Below, piece after piece: positions 9,577 to 18,228 of a stretch of DNA of 64,000 bases. The notes under the pieces were generated by a model. It did not search any database, was not told the origin of the DNA, and saw only the letters and a program-made list of their open reading frames with translations. The position numbers and the translations under genes were made by a program. This DNA comes from Cytobacillus kochii. Lineage in GTDB: Bacteria; Bacillota; Bacilli; Bacillales; Cytobacillaceae. The stretch's first letter is position 1. Each line of letters starts with the position of its first letter. Where the stretch lies: contig NZ_JAIVAM010000006.1 of the NCBI RefSeq assembly GCF_020171845.1, forward strand, positions 1-64,000, read 5' to 3'.

Positions 9577-9593
9577 TTGACTTAATCAGTCAA
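9577..9593. promoter_or_regulatory. Operator palindrome 1 before ABC exporter
   Basis: TTGACTTAATCAGTCAA: perfect 6-bp half-sites TTGACT / AGTCAA around a 5-bp centre, just upstream of the ABC operon ribosome site. A similar sequence lies 84 bp away at 9661. Probably the binding site of the TetR repressor encoded at 9844. Confidence 0.7.
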
Positions 9594-9660
9594 TATTTAA
9601 TTAAAAAATAATATGGGCAATTTATTCAAGGAATAGTTTATATGTTAATTTTATTATTGA

Positions 9661-9677
9661 TTGATTCATTCAGTCAA
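9661..9677. promoter_or_regulatory. Operator palindrome 2 before ABC exporter
   Basis: TTGATTCATTCAGTCAA differs from operator 1 by one base in a half-site and in the centre. The same spacing and the pair's position, with only AT-rich promoter-like DNA between them, suggest two operators flanking or overlapping the promoter of the exporter operon. The rest of 9560-9843 shows no gene. Confidence 0.65.
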
Positions 9678-9785
9678 TAATACTAGATGCCTAATCATTT
9701 TGTCAATTTATTCCCTATTCCTTTGATAAATTCATTCCCCCTTTTATTTTTATAACCATTTCTCAAAATACATGTCAAAAAAAAT

Positions 9786-9813
9786 AAAAATCCTGAATTT
9801 CAGGATTTTTTCT
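9786..9813. terminator. Terminator after tetR-type gene
   Basis: AAAAATCCTGAA / TTCAGGATTTTTT forms a tight hairpin with T-runs on both sides, just beyond the stop codon of the minus-strand TetR gene. Confidence 0.75.
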
Positions 9814-9843
9814 CTCTTTAATGCCTTACGCTTTTTTATTTGC

Positions 9844-10443
9844 TTATCTTGAGGTAATCATACGCAATAGAATAGATACCTTCTCATCAATGTTATCCTT
9901 CCACCAATCAGGGTCGTCTGCCATAATACCTGAGATGACCGTTAAGAATAATCCAACTAATTCTTCAGGGTCCCCTGCCATGATTTCTCCTAATTGCTGT
10001 CCCTCGATAAAGATAGGGAGAAAGAATTCAATATACATTTGCCCAATATTTTTATATACAGCAAGGATATGCTGAGGTACATTTTCACTATGTTCTAAAT
10101 GTTGAATCACACGAAAAACATGATTTGATCCTGAAGTCAGTGCAAAGGTAGTAAATTTATGTATCTTTTGAACGGGCGTTCGTTCTTCTTGTTTCAGTTT
10201 TTCTAAGAATGCTTGAGACTCTCCTAATGCAACTGACCATTCTAAACTCTCAAATAGTACCTCTTCTTTTGATTGGAAATAATGATAAACAAGACCATGG
10301 CTAATTCCTGCCTCTTTGGCAATCATGCTAATTTTCGTCAACTTAATTCCATTCTCCGCAAATACCTTCATAGCGGCTTTCATAATTTGCTCTTTACGTT
10401 CTTCCCGTATCGACTCTAACTGTGCATCATTAAAACGAGGCAT
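9844..10443 (-). CDS. TetR/AcrR family transcriptional regulator
   Basis: A 199-residue repressor. The N-terminal helix-turn-helix is the TetR type (IMKAAMKVFAENGIKLTKISMIAKEAGISHGLVYHYFQSKEEVLFESL, about 20-66). The C-terminal ligand-binding region is variable and all helical. The ABC exporter lies directly downstream in the same orientation, with its own palindromic operators, so drug- or metabolite-responsive repression of the exporter is the likely role. The TetR gene ends in its own terminator, so the exporter must have a separate promoter. Confidence 0.9.
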   Translation of the reverse strand: MPRFNDAQLESIREERKEQIMKAAMKVFAENGIKLTKISMIAKEAGISHGLVYHYFQSKEEVLFESLEWSVALGESQAFLEKLKQEERTPVQKIHKFTTFALTSGSNHVFRVIQHLEHSENVPQHILAVYKNIGQMYIEFFLPIFIEGQQLGEIMAGDPEELVGLFLTVISGIMADDPDWWKDNIDEKVSILLRMITSR

Positions 10444-10584
10444 GATCCAAACTCCTCCATCGTAAACCTTCTTACCTCTATCATAACAGATTGTGTGAGA
10501 GAGAAGAAATGGATAATAAAGACCCCACCCTAATACTGTTTCAGAAATAAATCACTTAATTATATACATATGGGGTGTATTCTA

Positions 10585-10622
10585 AAGAGAGGGGAAGAAT
10601 CCGACTGATTCTTCCCCTCTCT
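10585..10622 (-). terminator. Terminator of dbpA
   Basis: A perfect 16-bp stem, AGAGAGGGGAAGAATC with its complement around a five-base loop, directly after the dbpA stop codon. Confidence 0.9.
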
Positions 10623-10626
10623 ATCT

Positions 10627-12072
10627 TCATTTCCTCGCCACATGGACTTTCAATTGCTTTCCTTTGACAGTTGTATGCTTCATTGTTTCCAACACAAGCG
10701 GACCTTTATCATTTAGAATTTCTACATAGGATGCCGTATCTTGGATAGTAATAATCCCTATGTCATCGGCGGTGACACCGTCTATTTTAGCGATGGTTCC
10801 AACGAAGTCGACTGCTCTAAGTTTCTTTTTCTTACCGCCATTGAAATAGAGTTTCATGATCTGTTTATTTAACTTTTCGCTTTTCGCCTCTTTTAATGGT
10901 GGTTCGCTGTTCAGCTTTTCTAAAAATGCCGGCCTCGCCGCTGACACTGCCGCTTTCGAAGGCGCTTCAGATGCTGGGATTTGGAAGCCAATATATGCTT
11001 CTATTTCTTTAAGAAATTTATCTTCACGCGGTGTCACAAAGGTAATCGCCTTACCGTGATGTCCTGCTCTCCCTGTTCTTCCTGTCCGGTGCACATAGCT
11101 TTCCTTCTCAAACGGAATATCATAATTAAAAACGTGCGTGATTTGATCAATATCAATTCCTCTTGCCGCGACATCCGTTGCAACTAAGTAACGAAATTCG
11201 CCCCTGCGGAAGTCTTCCATTACTTCTAAACGATCGTATTGCTCCATACCTCCATGAATCATATCACAATCGTACCCTTTATCGGTTAACTCGTCACAAA
11301 GTGTGTCAACGCGCTCCTTCGTTCGACAGAAAATAATCGCACTATCTGGATTTTCAATAGTTGCCACATCCGCTAACAATGACAACTTCTCGTTTTCTGA
11401 TACCGTATAAAGACTATGTTCAATTTGCTTTGTGGTCAGCCCGCTAGCTTTGACCTCAATATCTATAGGGGTTTTCATATAATCAAGTGATAACGTTCTT
11501 ACGCGGTCAGGTAGCGTAGCTGAGAAAAGATACGTATTCCGCTGTTTCGGCATCTCGTCAATAATCGCTTCAACTTGTTCGATAAAGCCCATATTAAGCA
11601 TTTCGTCGGCTTCATCAATGACTAAATATTTCACTTCATCGAGCGCGAGCGTACCCTTTTCAATATGATCAAGCACACGCCCAGGCGTACCAACGACAAC
11701 ATGTACTTTCTGCTTTAACTCATTCTTTTGGATATGAAACGGTTGTTTACCAACGACTGCTGCGGCCTTAATCCGTTTAAAACGGCCAACATTGATGATA
11801 TCTTCTTTCACCTGTACCGCTAGTTCCCTTGTTGGTGTCAAGACAATCGCCTGCGGCTTATTTTCCTGCCAATCGACTAACTCACAAATCGGAATAGCGT
11901 AAGAAGCCGTTTTCCCGCTCCCTGTTTGTGATTTCACCACAAGGTCAATCTTCTCAAGTATTAACGGTATCACCTTTGCTTGGACTTCTGTTGGTGTATG
12001 ATAATCTAAACTATCCAACGCTTTTATCATCTCATTGCTTAATGGATAATCTGAAAAACTCTTTTTGGTCAT
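10627..12072 (-). CDS. dbpA: DEAD-box ATP-dependent RNA helicase DbpA/YxiN
   Basis: A 481-residue DEAD-box helicase. In order: Q motif (F..YPLSNEM...YHTPTEVQ), motif [15 protein letters not shown], motif [11 protein letters not shown], motif III SAT, motif [13 protein letters not shown], motif [12 protein letters not shown]. The C-terminal 75 residues form a DbpA RNA-binding domain ([21 protein letters not shown]), which in B. subtilis YxiN binds hairpin 92 of 23S rRNA. Its role is large-subunit assembly. The gene is monocistronic with a strong terminator. Confidence 0.95.
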   Translation of the reverse strand: MTKKSFSDYPLSNEMIKALDSLDYHTPTEVQAKVIPLILEKIDLVVKSQTGSGKTASYAIPICELVDWQENKPQAIVLTPTRELAVQVKEDIINVGRFKRIKAAAVVGKQPFHIQKNELKQKVHVVVGTPGRVLDHIEKGTLALDEVKYLVIDEADEMLNMGFIEQVEAIIDEMPKQRNTYLFSATLPDRVRTLSLDYMKTPIDIEVKASGLTTKQIEHSLYTVSENEKLSLLADVATIENPDSAIIFCRTKERVDTLCDELTDKGYDCDMIHGGMEQYDRLEVMEDFRRGEFRYLVATDVAARGIDIDQITHVFNYDIPFEKESYVHRTGRTGRAGHHGKAITFVTPREDKFLKEIEAYIGFQIPASEAPSKAAVSAARPAFLEKLNSEPPLKEAKSEKLNKQIMKLYFNGGKKKKLRAVDFVGTIAKIDGVTADDIGIITIQDTASYVEILNDKGPLVLETMKHTTVKGKQLKVHVARK

Positions 12073-12193
12073 GTGAAAACCTCATTTTTTTCTTATTATT
12101 CTCGTTCATAAACTTCTATTATACAGTATCCAAATACGAAAGAGAAAACCGGTCTGTTCATACACATAATCCAACCCTCGAAACGCGATCACT

Positions 12194-12592
12194 TTATTGA
12201 ATCATGCCCTGGTGTTTAGCTGATGTCAGCCATGATGGGAACTCATCTAATAACCGATTATATAATTCATCATCTGTAACCTTATCTAAATCATCCAATG
12301 CGAAGAAACCGGCATTATCAATGACTCTTCCAGGTAATTGATCCATCTTTTGTAGTACACCATAATTGGCATTGCCAATGCCGACGAATTGCCAAAATAA
12401 GTTTTCCTTGGAACAATCAATAAGGATTTTTGATATCTTATGATCCAAATAAATGCCGCCATCACTAAAAAAGATAATGTATGTAGGTAAATCACTGCGA
12501 GGGTCTTCCTTTACATATTTCTTAATGACATCTTTCATCACCACAGGCTCGTTATTTCCTACTCCTAGCCCACTAAATATTTTGGGGTAAGC
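12194..12592 (-). pseudogene. Truncated VWA-domain protein (TerF/TerY-like C-terminus)
   Basis: An open frame of about 130 codons encodes only the second half of a von Willebrand A domain of the tellurium-resistance type: LGVGNNEPVVMKDVI, then PTYIIFFSDGG (a strand end), then FWQFVGIGNANYGVLQKMD and FFALDDLDKVTDDELYNRLLDEFPSW. The N-terminal half with the DxSxS metal site is absent; an in-frame stop stands at 12593-12595 directly upstream of the homologous part. No start codon with a ribosome site fits. I read it as a decayed remnant. Confidence 0.75.
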
Positions 12593-12637
12593 TTAAAATG
12601 GTAAGATATGGAAAAATTTATTTTATAGGCTCCTACT

Positions 12638-12865
12638 TCATAAGAGTCTTTCAATGGATACATAAAAGGAAAATAAAAATACAACAATGAGAAATACGCC
12701 CATTCCCTTCTCTTCTTTCTTAAATGCTTCGATCCCCAAAGCCAACATAGTAAGACTTAAGAATAAAATCATGATACCCACAAACGTAAAATCTTCGGTC
12801 AATACTCCATATGTAGCAAATAAGAGAGTAACTACAGATAAGACTTAACGAAGTATTTTTAGCAA
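12638..12865 (-). pseudogene. DUF3953-like small membrane protein, interrupted by a stop codon
   Basis: Starting from TTG at 12863-12865 the reading is Leu-Leu-Lys-Ile-Leu-Arg, then TAA at 12845-12847, then the frame continues open (VLSVVTLLFATYGVLTED, a second membrane segment, EAFKKEEKGMG, a third segment, VSIERLL) to TGA at 12638. The pattern of three short membrane helices and the central EAFKKxxKG is that of DUF3953 proteins in Bacillus. A single AAA-to-TAA change would explain the stop. The remaining DNA up to 13105 shows no gene. Confidence 0.6.
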
Positions 12866-13105
12866 AATCAACCCACCTTTCTTACATAAACAAATTGGGT
12901 CCTTTAGTTTCCTTGTTTTGTGACACTCTTAATCTATCATACTTCTCGTTTGCGTTTATGTTAGTATCAAATTCAGTAAACACCTTATGTAGAACGATAA
13001 GATAAACGGAGAATTTAATAAAAAAAATAGCAGAAACGTTTGTGATTATTCCTTAAAATAAGTATAGTTAGTACTTAACGAATCATTTAAAAAGGATGTG
13101 GCAAT

Positions 13106-13813
13106 ATGCGCCTTAATAAATATATTAGTGAATCAGGAAAGGCTTCTAGAAGAGGAGCGGATAAATTAATTGCTGACGGGAGAGTCACCATTAATGGGAA
13201 ACGTGCTGCGATTGGTACTCAAGTCGAACCAGGCGATGACGTTCGTGTAGACGGTAATCAAATCCGTGTAGCCAGGAATAATGTTTATATTGCGCTCAAT
13301 AAACCTGTAGGGATTACGAGCACAACCGAAAAGGGTGTCAAAGGGAATATCGTTGACCTCGTGAATCACCCATTACGCATATTTAATATCGGCCGTTTAG
13401 ATAAAGACTCAGAGGGCTTAATCTTAATGACCAATGACGGTGATATCGTGAATGAGATCTTACGTGCGGAAAACCAGCATGAAAAAGAATATATCGTTTC
13501 TGTCGATAAACCGATCAAGCCTGAATTCGTGAAGCAGATGTCAGAAGGTGTGAAAATCTTAGGGACCACTACCCTACCTTGTAAAATCGTCCCCTTATCT
13601 AAATTTGATTTTCAAATCACTTTAACACAAGGTCTCAACCGCCAAATTCGCCGCATGTGTGCTGAATTCGGCTACGACGTATTACGTTTACAAAGGATCC
13701 GCATCATGAATATCAACTTAGGTTCCCTCCCGCCTGGACAATGGCGCGATTTGTCTAAGAAAGAGAAGAATCAATTGTTTAGAGAGTTGAATTATGAGCC
13801 TAAGGAATGGTAA
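13106..13813 (+). CDS. rluF: 23S rRNA pseudouridine synthase RluF-like
   Basis: A 235-residue RsuA-family pseudouridine synthase. An S4 RNA-binding domain occupies the first 60 residues ([22 protein letters not shown]). The catalytic domain shows [22 protein letters not shown], with the catalytic Asp in GRLDKDSEG near residue 100, and [26 protein letters not shown] near 175-200. The RIRIMNI ending is characteristic of RluF, which modifies U2604 (and U2605) of E. coli 23S rRNA. A good AAGGATG ribosome site precedes the ATG. The gene is monocistronic with a strong terminator. Confidence 0.9.
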   Translation: MRLNKYISESGKASRRGADKLIADGRVTINGKRAAIGTQVEPGDDVRVDGNQIRVARNNVYIALNKPVGITSTTEKGVKGNIVDLVNHPLRIFNIGRLDKDSEGLILMTNDGDIVNEILRAENQHEKEYIVSVDKPIKPEFVKQMSEGVKILGTTTLPCKIVPLSKFDFQITLTQGLNRQIRRMCAEFGYDVLRLQRIRIMNINLGSLPPGQWRDLSKKEKNQLFRELNYEPKEW

Positions 13814-13848
13814 AAAAGGGAATCTAGGCTGACCTAGATTCCCTTTTT
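13814..13848. terminator. Bidirectional terminator rluF / radical SAM gene
   Basis: A perfect 15-bp stem, AAAAGGGAATCTAGG with its complement, and a four-base loop between two convergent genes. Confidence 0.92.
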
Positions 13849-14725
13849 ATTTCCCAAACCGCTTACGATACCCACATTTCCTACACAATTCCTCGACAGC
13901 CTCTCTTCGCGAAAAACCATCAACGAGATTCTTTGCTCGATCCATTTCAATAATCTCCGAAAAAGAATTTTCATTAATATTGCCGAGATTGATGATACCC
14001 TCCCCATCTAAACAGCATGGAATCACGGTACCATTGGCTAAGATGCCCGCTTGATTACGCATGCCGTAACAGAAGCCTTTGCCATCATCCTCTTCTTCAT
14101 GAAGAGCGGGCCACTGAAATTCATAATCTTGATTAATATAAATGCGATCAGCAATTTTCACACCGCTACCAGGTACGACCTTTTCTTCAATGCGATAATC
14201 CAAGTTAAATTCTTTTTCAATGATTTCCAGCACTTCTCTATTTCGTTTTTTCTCCAAATTTGTCGCATTATCCTGCGTTAAATTCCATAGCCTTAGTGAC
14301 ACAATCAGCTCCGATTGACTCGTCGCTTCCTTAATAAACGAAAGAATACTCTTTACATATCCTTCTTTATCCTCCGAACCAATATGGCCATCAAAACTGT
14401 GAAGTGAGAAATTCATCTGCCTTAGAGCCGGCTTGTTCAATAACTTCTCCCTCTTCTTATTAATGAGCGTCCCATTGGTTGTAATATTGACCTTAAAGCC
14501 TTTTTCGTGACTGATATCAAGCAACTGCCCAATTTTCGGATGAAGCAGCGGCTCACCCTTTACATGCAAATAAATATAATCCGTATGCGGCTTAATCTGA
14601 TCCAACCGCTTCGCAAAATCTTCCAAAGAAATAAACTGCTTCGCCCGTTCTGTCGGCGGACAAAAACTACAAGCCAAATTACAAACACTCGTAATCTCCA
14701 AATAAAACTTCTTGAACTTTTTCAA
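13847..14725 (-). CDS. Radical SAM/SPASM domain protein
   Basis: A 292-residue radical SAM enzyme. The [4Fe-4S]-SAM cluster motif is CNLACSFCPP at residues 14-23 (CxxxCxxC). A SPASM-like auxiliary cluster region lies at the C-terminus: IPCCLDGEGIINLGN then ELCRKCGYRKRFGK. The core shows the typical KGEPLLHPKIGQLLDI and the LTQ/TTNGTLIN strand. The family modifies peptides or small molecules by radical chemistry; the substrate is unknown and there is no adjacent precursor-peptide gene. Transcription ends at the shared terminator near 13.83 kb. Confidence 0.88.
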   Translation of the reverse strand: MKKFKKFYLEITSVCNLACSFCPPTERAKQFISLEDFAKRLDQIKPHTDYIYLHVKGEPLLHPKIGQLLDISHEKGFKVNITTNGTLINKKREKLLNKPALRQMNFSLHSFDGHIGSEDKEGYVKSILSFIKEATSQSELIVSLRLWNLTQDNATNLEKKRNREVLEIIEKEFNLDYRIEEKVVPGSGVKIADRIYINQDYEFQWPALHEEEDDGKGFCYGMRNQAGILANGTVIPCCLDGEGIINLGNINENSFSEIIEMDRAKNLVDGFSRREAVEELCRKCGYRKRFGK

Positions 14726-14827
14726 CTTCTCTTCCTCGATTCTTTACCTACTTCAAACAATTTGCACTACTATACTAATTAAAGCAGATATATCGTGGGA
14801 TGGGTATAGGGAGTTTTTGGCCCACTA

Positions 14828-15349
14828 CTACAAATAGGTATTGATTAGCTCGTAACACCTTTCTTCTGTAAGATTGGCTAGCACCGATACATATTCTAGC
14901 TGTTCCTGTGTTCCACCTTCAAACTTTAATGACGCATTTTTTGCCGTATCATCTCTTTCATTGAGCCAATTTCGTTGTTCTTCTCTTAAATGAGCCATCT
15001 TTTCTGTTGAAAGTTCCTCCTCTAACACCTGATAAACTTCATTCAATAACGCATCCCAAGCATCATATCGATCACCCTCTACTTTTTTCATTGCATAAGT
15101 GGATGCATCCGCTGGTTTTACTTCTTCCAACTCTTTTTGCGTACGATTGAATTCTTTTATATACGTCTCTTTTAAAGAATTCTCATTATGAGTGATTGGA
15201 GGCTGTTCCTTTTCGCTTTGGGTAGGGACTTGTTTTGTTTGTTCCGGATCCAACTGTTTATGTGTCTCATTACCAGTAGTTCCACAAGCCGAAATCATAA
15301 GCACTAATAAAAGCCATACAGTGGTAATAAAAATCCCCTTATTCTTCAT
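14828..15349 (-). CDS. LprI/DUF1311-domain lipoprotein
   Basis: A 173-residue predicted lipoprotein. The signal peptide ends in the lipobox MISACG with lipidated Cys near residue 22, followed by a Thr/Gln/Glu-rich linker. Residues 85-173 resemble the LprI (DUF1311) domain: WDALLNEVYQVLEEEL, LREEQRNWLNERDDTAK and the final YVSVLANLTEERCYEL, including the characteristic Gln-x-x-W-x-x-x-R-D. Members in other bacteria can inhibit lysozyme; a surface role is inferred. It is divergent from another lipoprotein gene at 15486. Confidence 0.8.
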   Translation of the reverse strand: MKNKGIFITTVWLLLVLMISACGTTGNETHKQLDPEQTKQVPTQSEKEQPPITHNENSLKETYIKEFNRTQKELEEVKPADASTYAMKKVEGDRYDAWDALLNEVYQVLEEELSTEKMAHLREEQRNWLNERDDTAKNASLKFEGGTQEQLEYVSVLANLTEERCYELINTYL

Positions 15350-15485
15350 ACAATCTCCCCTCGTTCCTCTATTCCATATCTCCTATTTTTGCATAAAAAG
15401 GGTAATTTTTCACCTATCAATCTGTAAATATCTAACTTTCTTCGCTACAATAAAAGGAAGACCTTTTTGGAGGGAGTAAACAAAA

Positions 15486-16394
15486 ATGGTGCCTATCTCT
15501 AAGATTTCTCTTTGGTGTCTGGGAATAATCATCATGTTGGGTGGATGTTCTAATCCAACTGACACGAGTGAGACAAATGCTTCTGATGACGCCTTAGTAA
15601 GTGTGGCGGAATACAACGGTGAAGGCTATGCCTTACCATACGGAAAAGAAACCGAGCAGATTGCCGAAGATCATCGAGAACAAATTGAAAAGGCCGCAGT
15701 CGCACTTTTTCAAGAAAACTACCAAACCGATGTCGTAGTGCACAATGTAGTCGGAGCATTAGATGCCGCCACGGTCTTTGTGGAATCGGTGGGTGAACCT
15801 CATTTTTATACATACGCTGTTGTACCAATTGATGAAAAAGAAAAGAAAGTAATGACCGAGCAAATTTCAGCCGATGCCTTTCAAGTAGAAAACGCTATGA
15901 AGGGCGGGTTATATCATATGATTTTTAGCAATGAGTTCAAGAAGCTTGATGATTACTTTGAGTCATTGGTTGCAGAAGGAGAAGTAGTTGGTAAAATAGA
16001 AGCAGCGCTTGAAATTGTTGGTGGACATGGCTTTATGACGCCTTATTATTTTATCTCTACTGACCCTGATGATGTCGCCATCAAACCCGTGTATGACCTT
16101 TATTTACAAAACCCCGATTCGAATATTGAAACGCTAAGAGATGCGTATGAGGAAAGCTTATTTGATAAAGAAAACTTCCAAATTAATATCCAATTGTTTA
16201 TGAAAGAGCAACAAGCAGAGCCTAGTGAAGAGATTTTCACACAAGTGATAAGTGACCTCGAGGAAATGAACAATATTCCTAAAGGAACTTATAGCCTTTA
16301 TTTAAATGATCATTTCATACATGTGGAATCTAGTGAAGGTGCGAAGGAGAATTCTTTGAAGCGGGCGTTTCCGGATTATATTGTAAGGGATTAG
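15486..16394 (+). CDS. DUF1672 family lipoprotein
   Basis: A 302-residue lipoprotein with signal peptide and lipobox MLGGCS (Cys near residue 21). The mature part matches the DUF1672 plan known from staphylococci and bacilli: ALFQENYQTDVVVHNVVGALDAATVFVESVGEPHFYTYAVVPID around 75-125, and GGHGFMTPYYFISTDPDD near 175-195. The function of the family is unknown. A strong TTGGAGGGAG ribosome site stands before the ATG. A terminator follows at 16398. Confidence 0.85.
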   Translation: MVPISKISLWCLGIIIMLGGCSNPTDTSETNASDDALVSVAEYNGEGYALPYGKETEQIAEDHREQIEKAAVALFQENYQTDVVVHNVVGALDAATVFVESVGEPHFYTYAVVPIDEKEKKVMTEQISADAFQVENAMKGGLYHMIFSNEFKKLDDYFESLVAEGEVVGKIEAALEIVGGHGFMTPYYFISTDPDDVAIKPVYDLYLQNPDSNIETLRDAYEESLFDKENFQINIQLFMKEQQAEPSEEIFTQVISDLEEMNNIPKGTYSLYLNDHFIHVESSEGAKENSLKRAFPDYIVRD

Positions 16395-16397
16395 AAA

Positions 16398-16418
16398 AGA
16401 GGGGATATCTGCCCCTCT
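16398..16418 (+). terminator. Terminator after DUF1672 gene
   Basis: AGAGGGG / CCCCTCT hairpin with a short loop. The T-run is weak, so confidence is moderate. Confidence 0.5.
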
Positions 16419-17333
16419 ACGACTCTAACTGTTTACTTACCGTTGATTTAATAATTCTAACCCGTTCACTTATACGATCATACCTAAGAAACTCGTCATT
16501 ATCAGGTGAAACCCCTGAAATTTTGAAGACACCTACAAATCGATAACTATTAGAGCCGAGATTATTTTTGTATTTTGCAAATACTGCTCTTTCTCGGCCA
16601 ACATTCATTTCTTCCATATAATTTTTGTTCTTTCTTTGGCGATGGCAACGTCCTGGTGAGATTCATCTATGTATGTCCAATCTTTTGCCAATAGATTTAA
16701 CCAACCGCTGGCAACTGATTTTGTATCCCCGTTTTCTACGATGGAGAGTTTCGGACACCATAACCAGGTTTTATCTATCACTCGAAAATAGCTCAATTGA
16801 TACCTCTTAGCATTCTTCCCGAATACAGTATTGGCGATATCTTTTATGTCCTTGAATTGCACATTATCGTGAATAGAGAGATATTCTTTTTGTTTTAATT
16901 CGCTTAATTCTTCTTCATATGTCTTCCAATTCAATGTCGTTTTCACTACCGCCGCTTTATTTTTAATAATAGATACGACTTCATGGATTCTAGCATTTAT
17001 CTCATCTATAGATTTCGTCGCATCCATTCTATACACTTGAAAATCCTCAATAGATTCCTCATAAACCGCCGAAATAATATCATCCATACGTAAATTGTCT
17101 TCTGTATGATTATTTAGATGATAGGCTTCATCTACCTCTATCCCTATCTTTAATTGAGGAAAATAAAGATCCATCAAAGCATATCGCCCATTTTGCCGCT
17201 TCACATATTGTTGACTTACAGGTTTAATATTCATATTGTCCAACTTATGCCAAATCGCCGTTAAAATATAGTTTTCATAGTCTTTTCTTTTTGTTCTTGA
17301 GAAAGTTTTTATTAAGTAATCACGCTTATTCAT
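16417..17333 (-). pseudogene. PvuRts1I/AbaSI-like modification-dependent endonuclease, frameshifted
   Basis: Two overlapping frames look like one broken gene. The first (17333 down to 16605, 242 residues) starts at MNKRDYLIKTFSRTKRKDYENY, chosen because AAAGGGGTAGAG precedes this ATG, and has a Vsr-like PD-(D/E)XK core (YALMDLYFPQLKIGIEVDEAYH). The second (down to 16417, 66 residues) supplies what looks like the end of the C-terminal modified-base-reading domain (GRERAVFAKYKNNLG...YRFVGVFKISG). Together about 305 residues, close to the PvuRts1I family length. Members cleave DNA with hydroxymethylated or glucosylated cytosine. The frames meet near 16605-16617. The family call is from pattern memory. 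Confidence 0.55.
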
Positions 17334-17807
17334 TTCTCTACCCCTTTTTAAAAAAAATCTATTTTTGCAAAGCTTATATATGTAAACTAGTACATCCCCC
17401 TTAACTTTTAAAAGAATAGCCAAAGGTTTAGCCTTTGGATACATCAAGAGGGTTCTTGGTATCATGAGGGACAGACCTCAAAACTGACTTCTAAACATTT
17501 TAAAGGTAATTGATACCCAAAATCTAACAAAACACCACACAATCCAAAATGTTGGTTCTTAAAGACCAATTATTAATCCGCTTAAATAATTCACATAATT
17601 TAATAGTATTTTTAAGAACCTTGGCTGTTTATTTATTACGAAATTTAACAGTTAAATAACTAATATTTCTTTACAAGAAAGAAAGAACCCTTAAAAAGCC
17701 TGTATGGCTTTTTAAGGGCTTTTTAGAGAACTCATTATTAGGTTATTTTAAATATTTTTTTATTACTTTATCTTGAAATTTATGTTCTTTTCTTTGTTGT
17801 AATAAAT
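17334..17807. other. AT-rich intergenic region with nested inverted repeats
   Basis: No gene is visible in these 470 bp. Between 17554 and 17620, GGTTCTTAAA and TTTAAGAACC form an inverted repeat with a 47-base loop. A strong hairpin (next entry) follows. It separates the frameshifted nuclease from the DUF3969-like gene, which read in the same direction. Confidence 0.6.
17688..17724. terminator. Strong terminator-like hairpin
   Basis: CCCTTAAAAAGCC and GGCTTTTTAAGGG form a perfect 13-bp stem around a five-base loop, followed by CTTTTT on the plus strand. It can also stop minus-strand transcripts leaving the DUF3969-like gene. Confidence 0.85.
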
Positions 17808-18176
17808 TCATACTTTTTCTTTAATTTCTATTAAACTTTGAGATAATTCTTCAGGTATTAAACTCTCTACATCTTCTAATTCTGTTCCTAAATGTATAAC
17901 TTCTAATACTTCTTTTGAAATTCCTGTAGAGTCTACTAATTCCATTATATAAGGACTAAATAAAATTTTTTCAGACTCTTCGATTGTTATCAAATTTTCA
18001 TTTATACCTTCAATCAACCCTTCAACATTTAAAAGTATTATTTTTTCTAATTCCTCTTTACTTGTAGTATTTAATAACAATTGATTCATATTACTATTTA
18101 ACACTCCAACCACTTTTGACTTTAACATCATATACTTAACCTGATTTACTTTGAAAGTAAAAGATATTTCGCCCAT
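17808..18176 (-). CDS. DUF3969-like small protein
   Basis: A 122-residue acidic protein whose segments GLIEGINENLITIEESEKILFSPYIMELVD and VIHLGTELEDVESLIPEEL recall the DUF3969 family, short proteins of unknown function found sporadically in Firmicutes and Proteobacteria, often next to toxin or immunity genes. No catalytic motif is visible. It lies 52 bp downstream of the Mrr gene and may be co-transcribed with the McrBC-Mrr cluster. Family assignment is from memory and tentative. Confidence 0.5.
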   Translation of the reverse strand: MGEISFTFKVNQVKYMMLKSKVVGVLNSNMNQLLLNTTSKEELEKIILLNVEGLIEGINENLITIEESEKILFSPYIMELVDSTGISKEVLEVIHLGTELEDVESLIPEELSQSLIEIKEKV

Positions 18177-18228
18177 GAACTAAACATACAAATCAAACAT
18201 AAGGTTGTTGGCTATGTGGTTGCTAAAG

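Noticed and set aside
15550..15828. 92-residue minus-strand frame
   Set aside because: Antisense shadow of the DUF1672 lipoprotein gene, with an unlikely His/Arg/Leu-rich composition.
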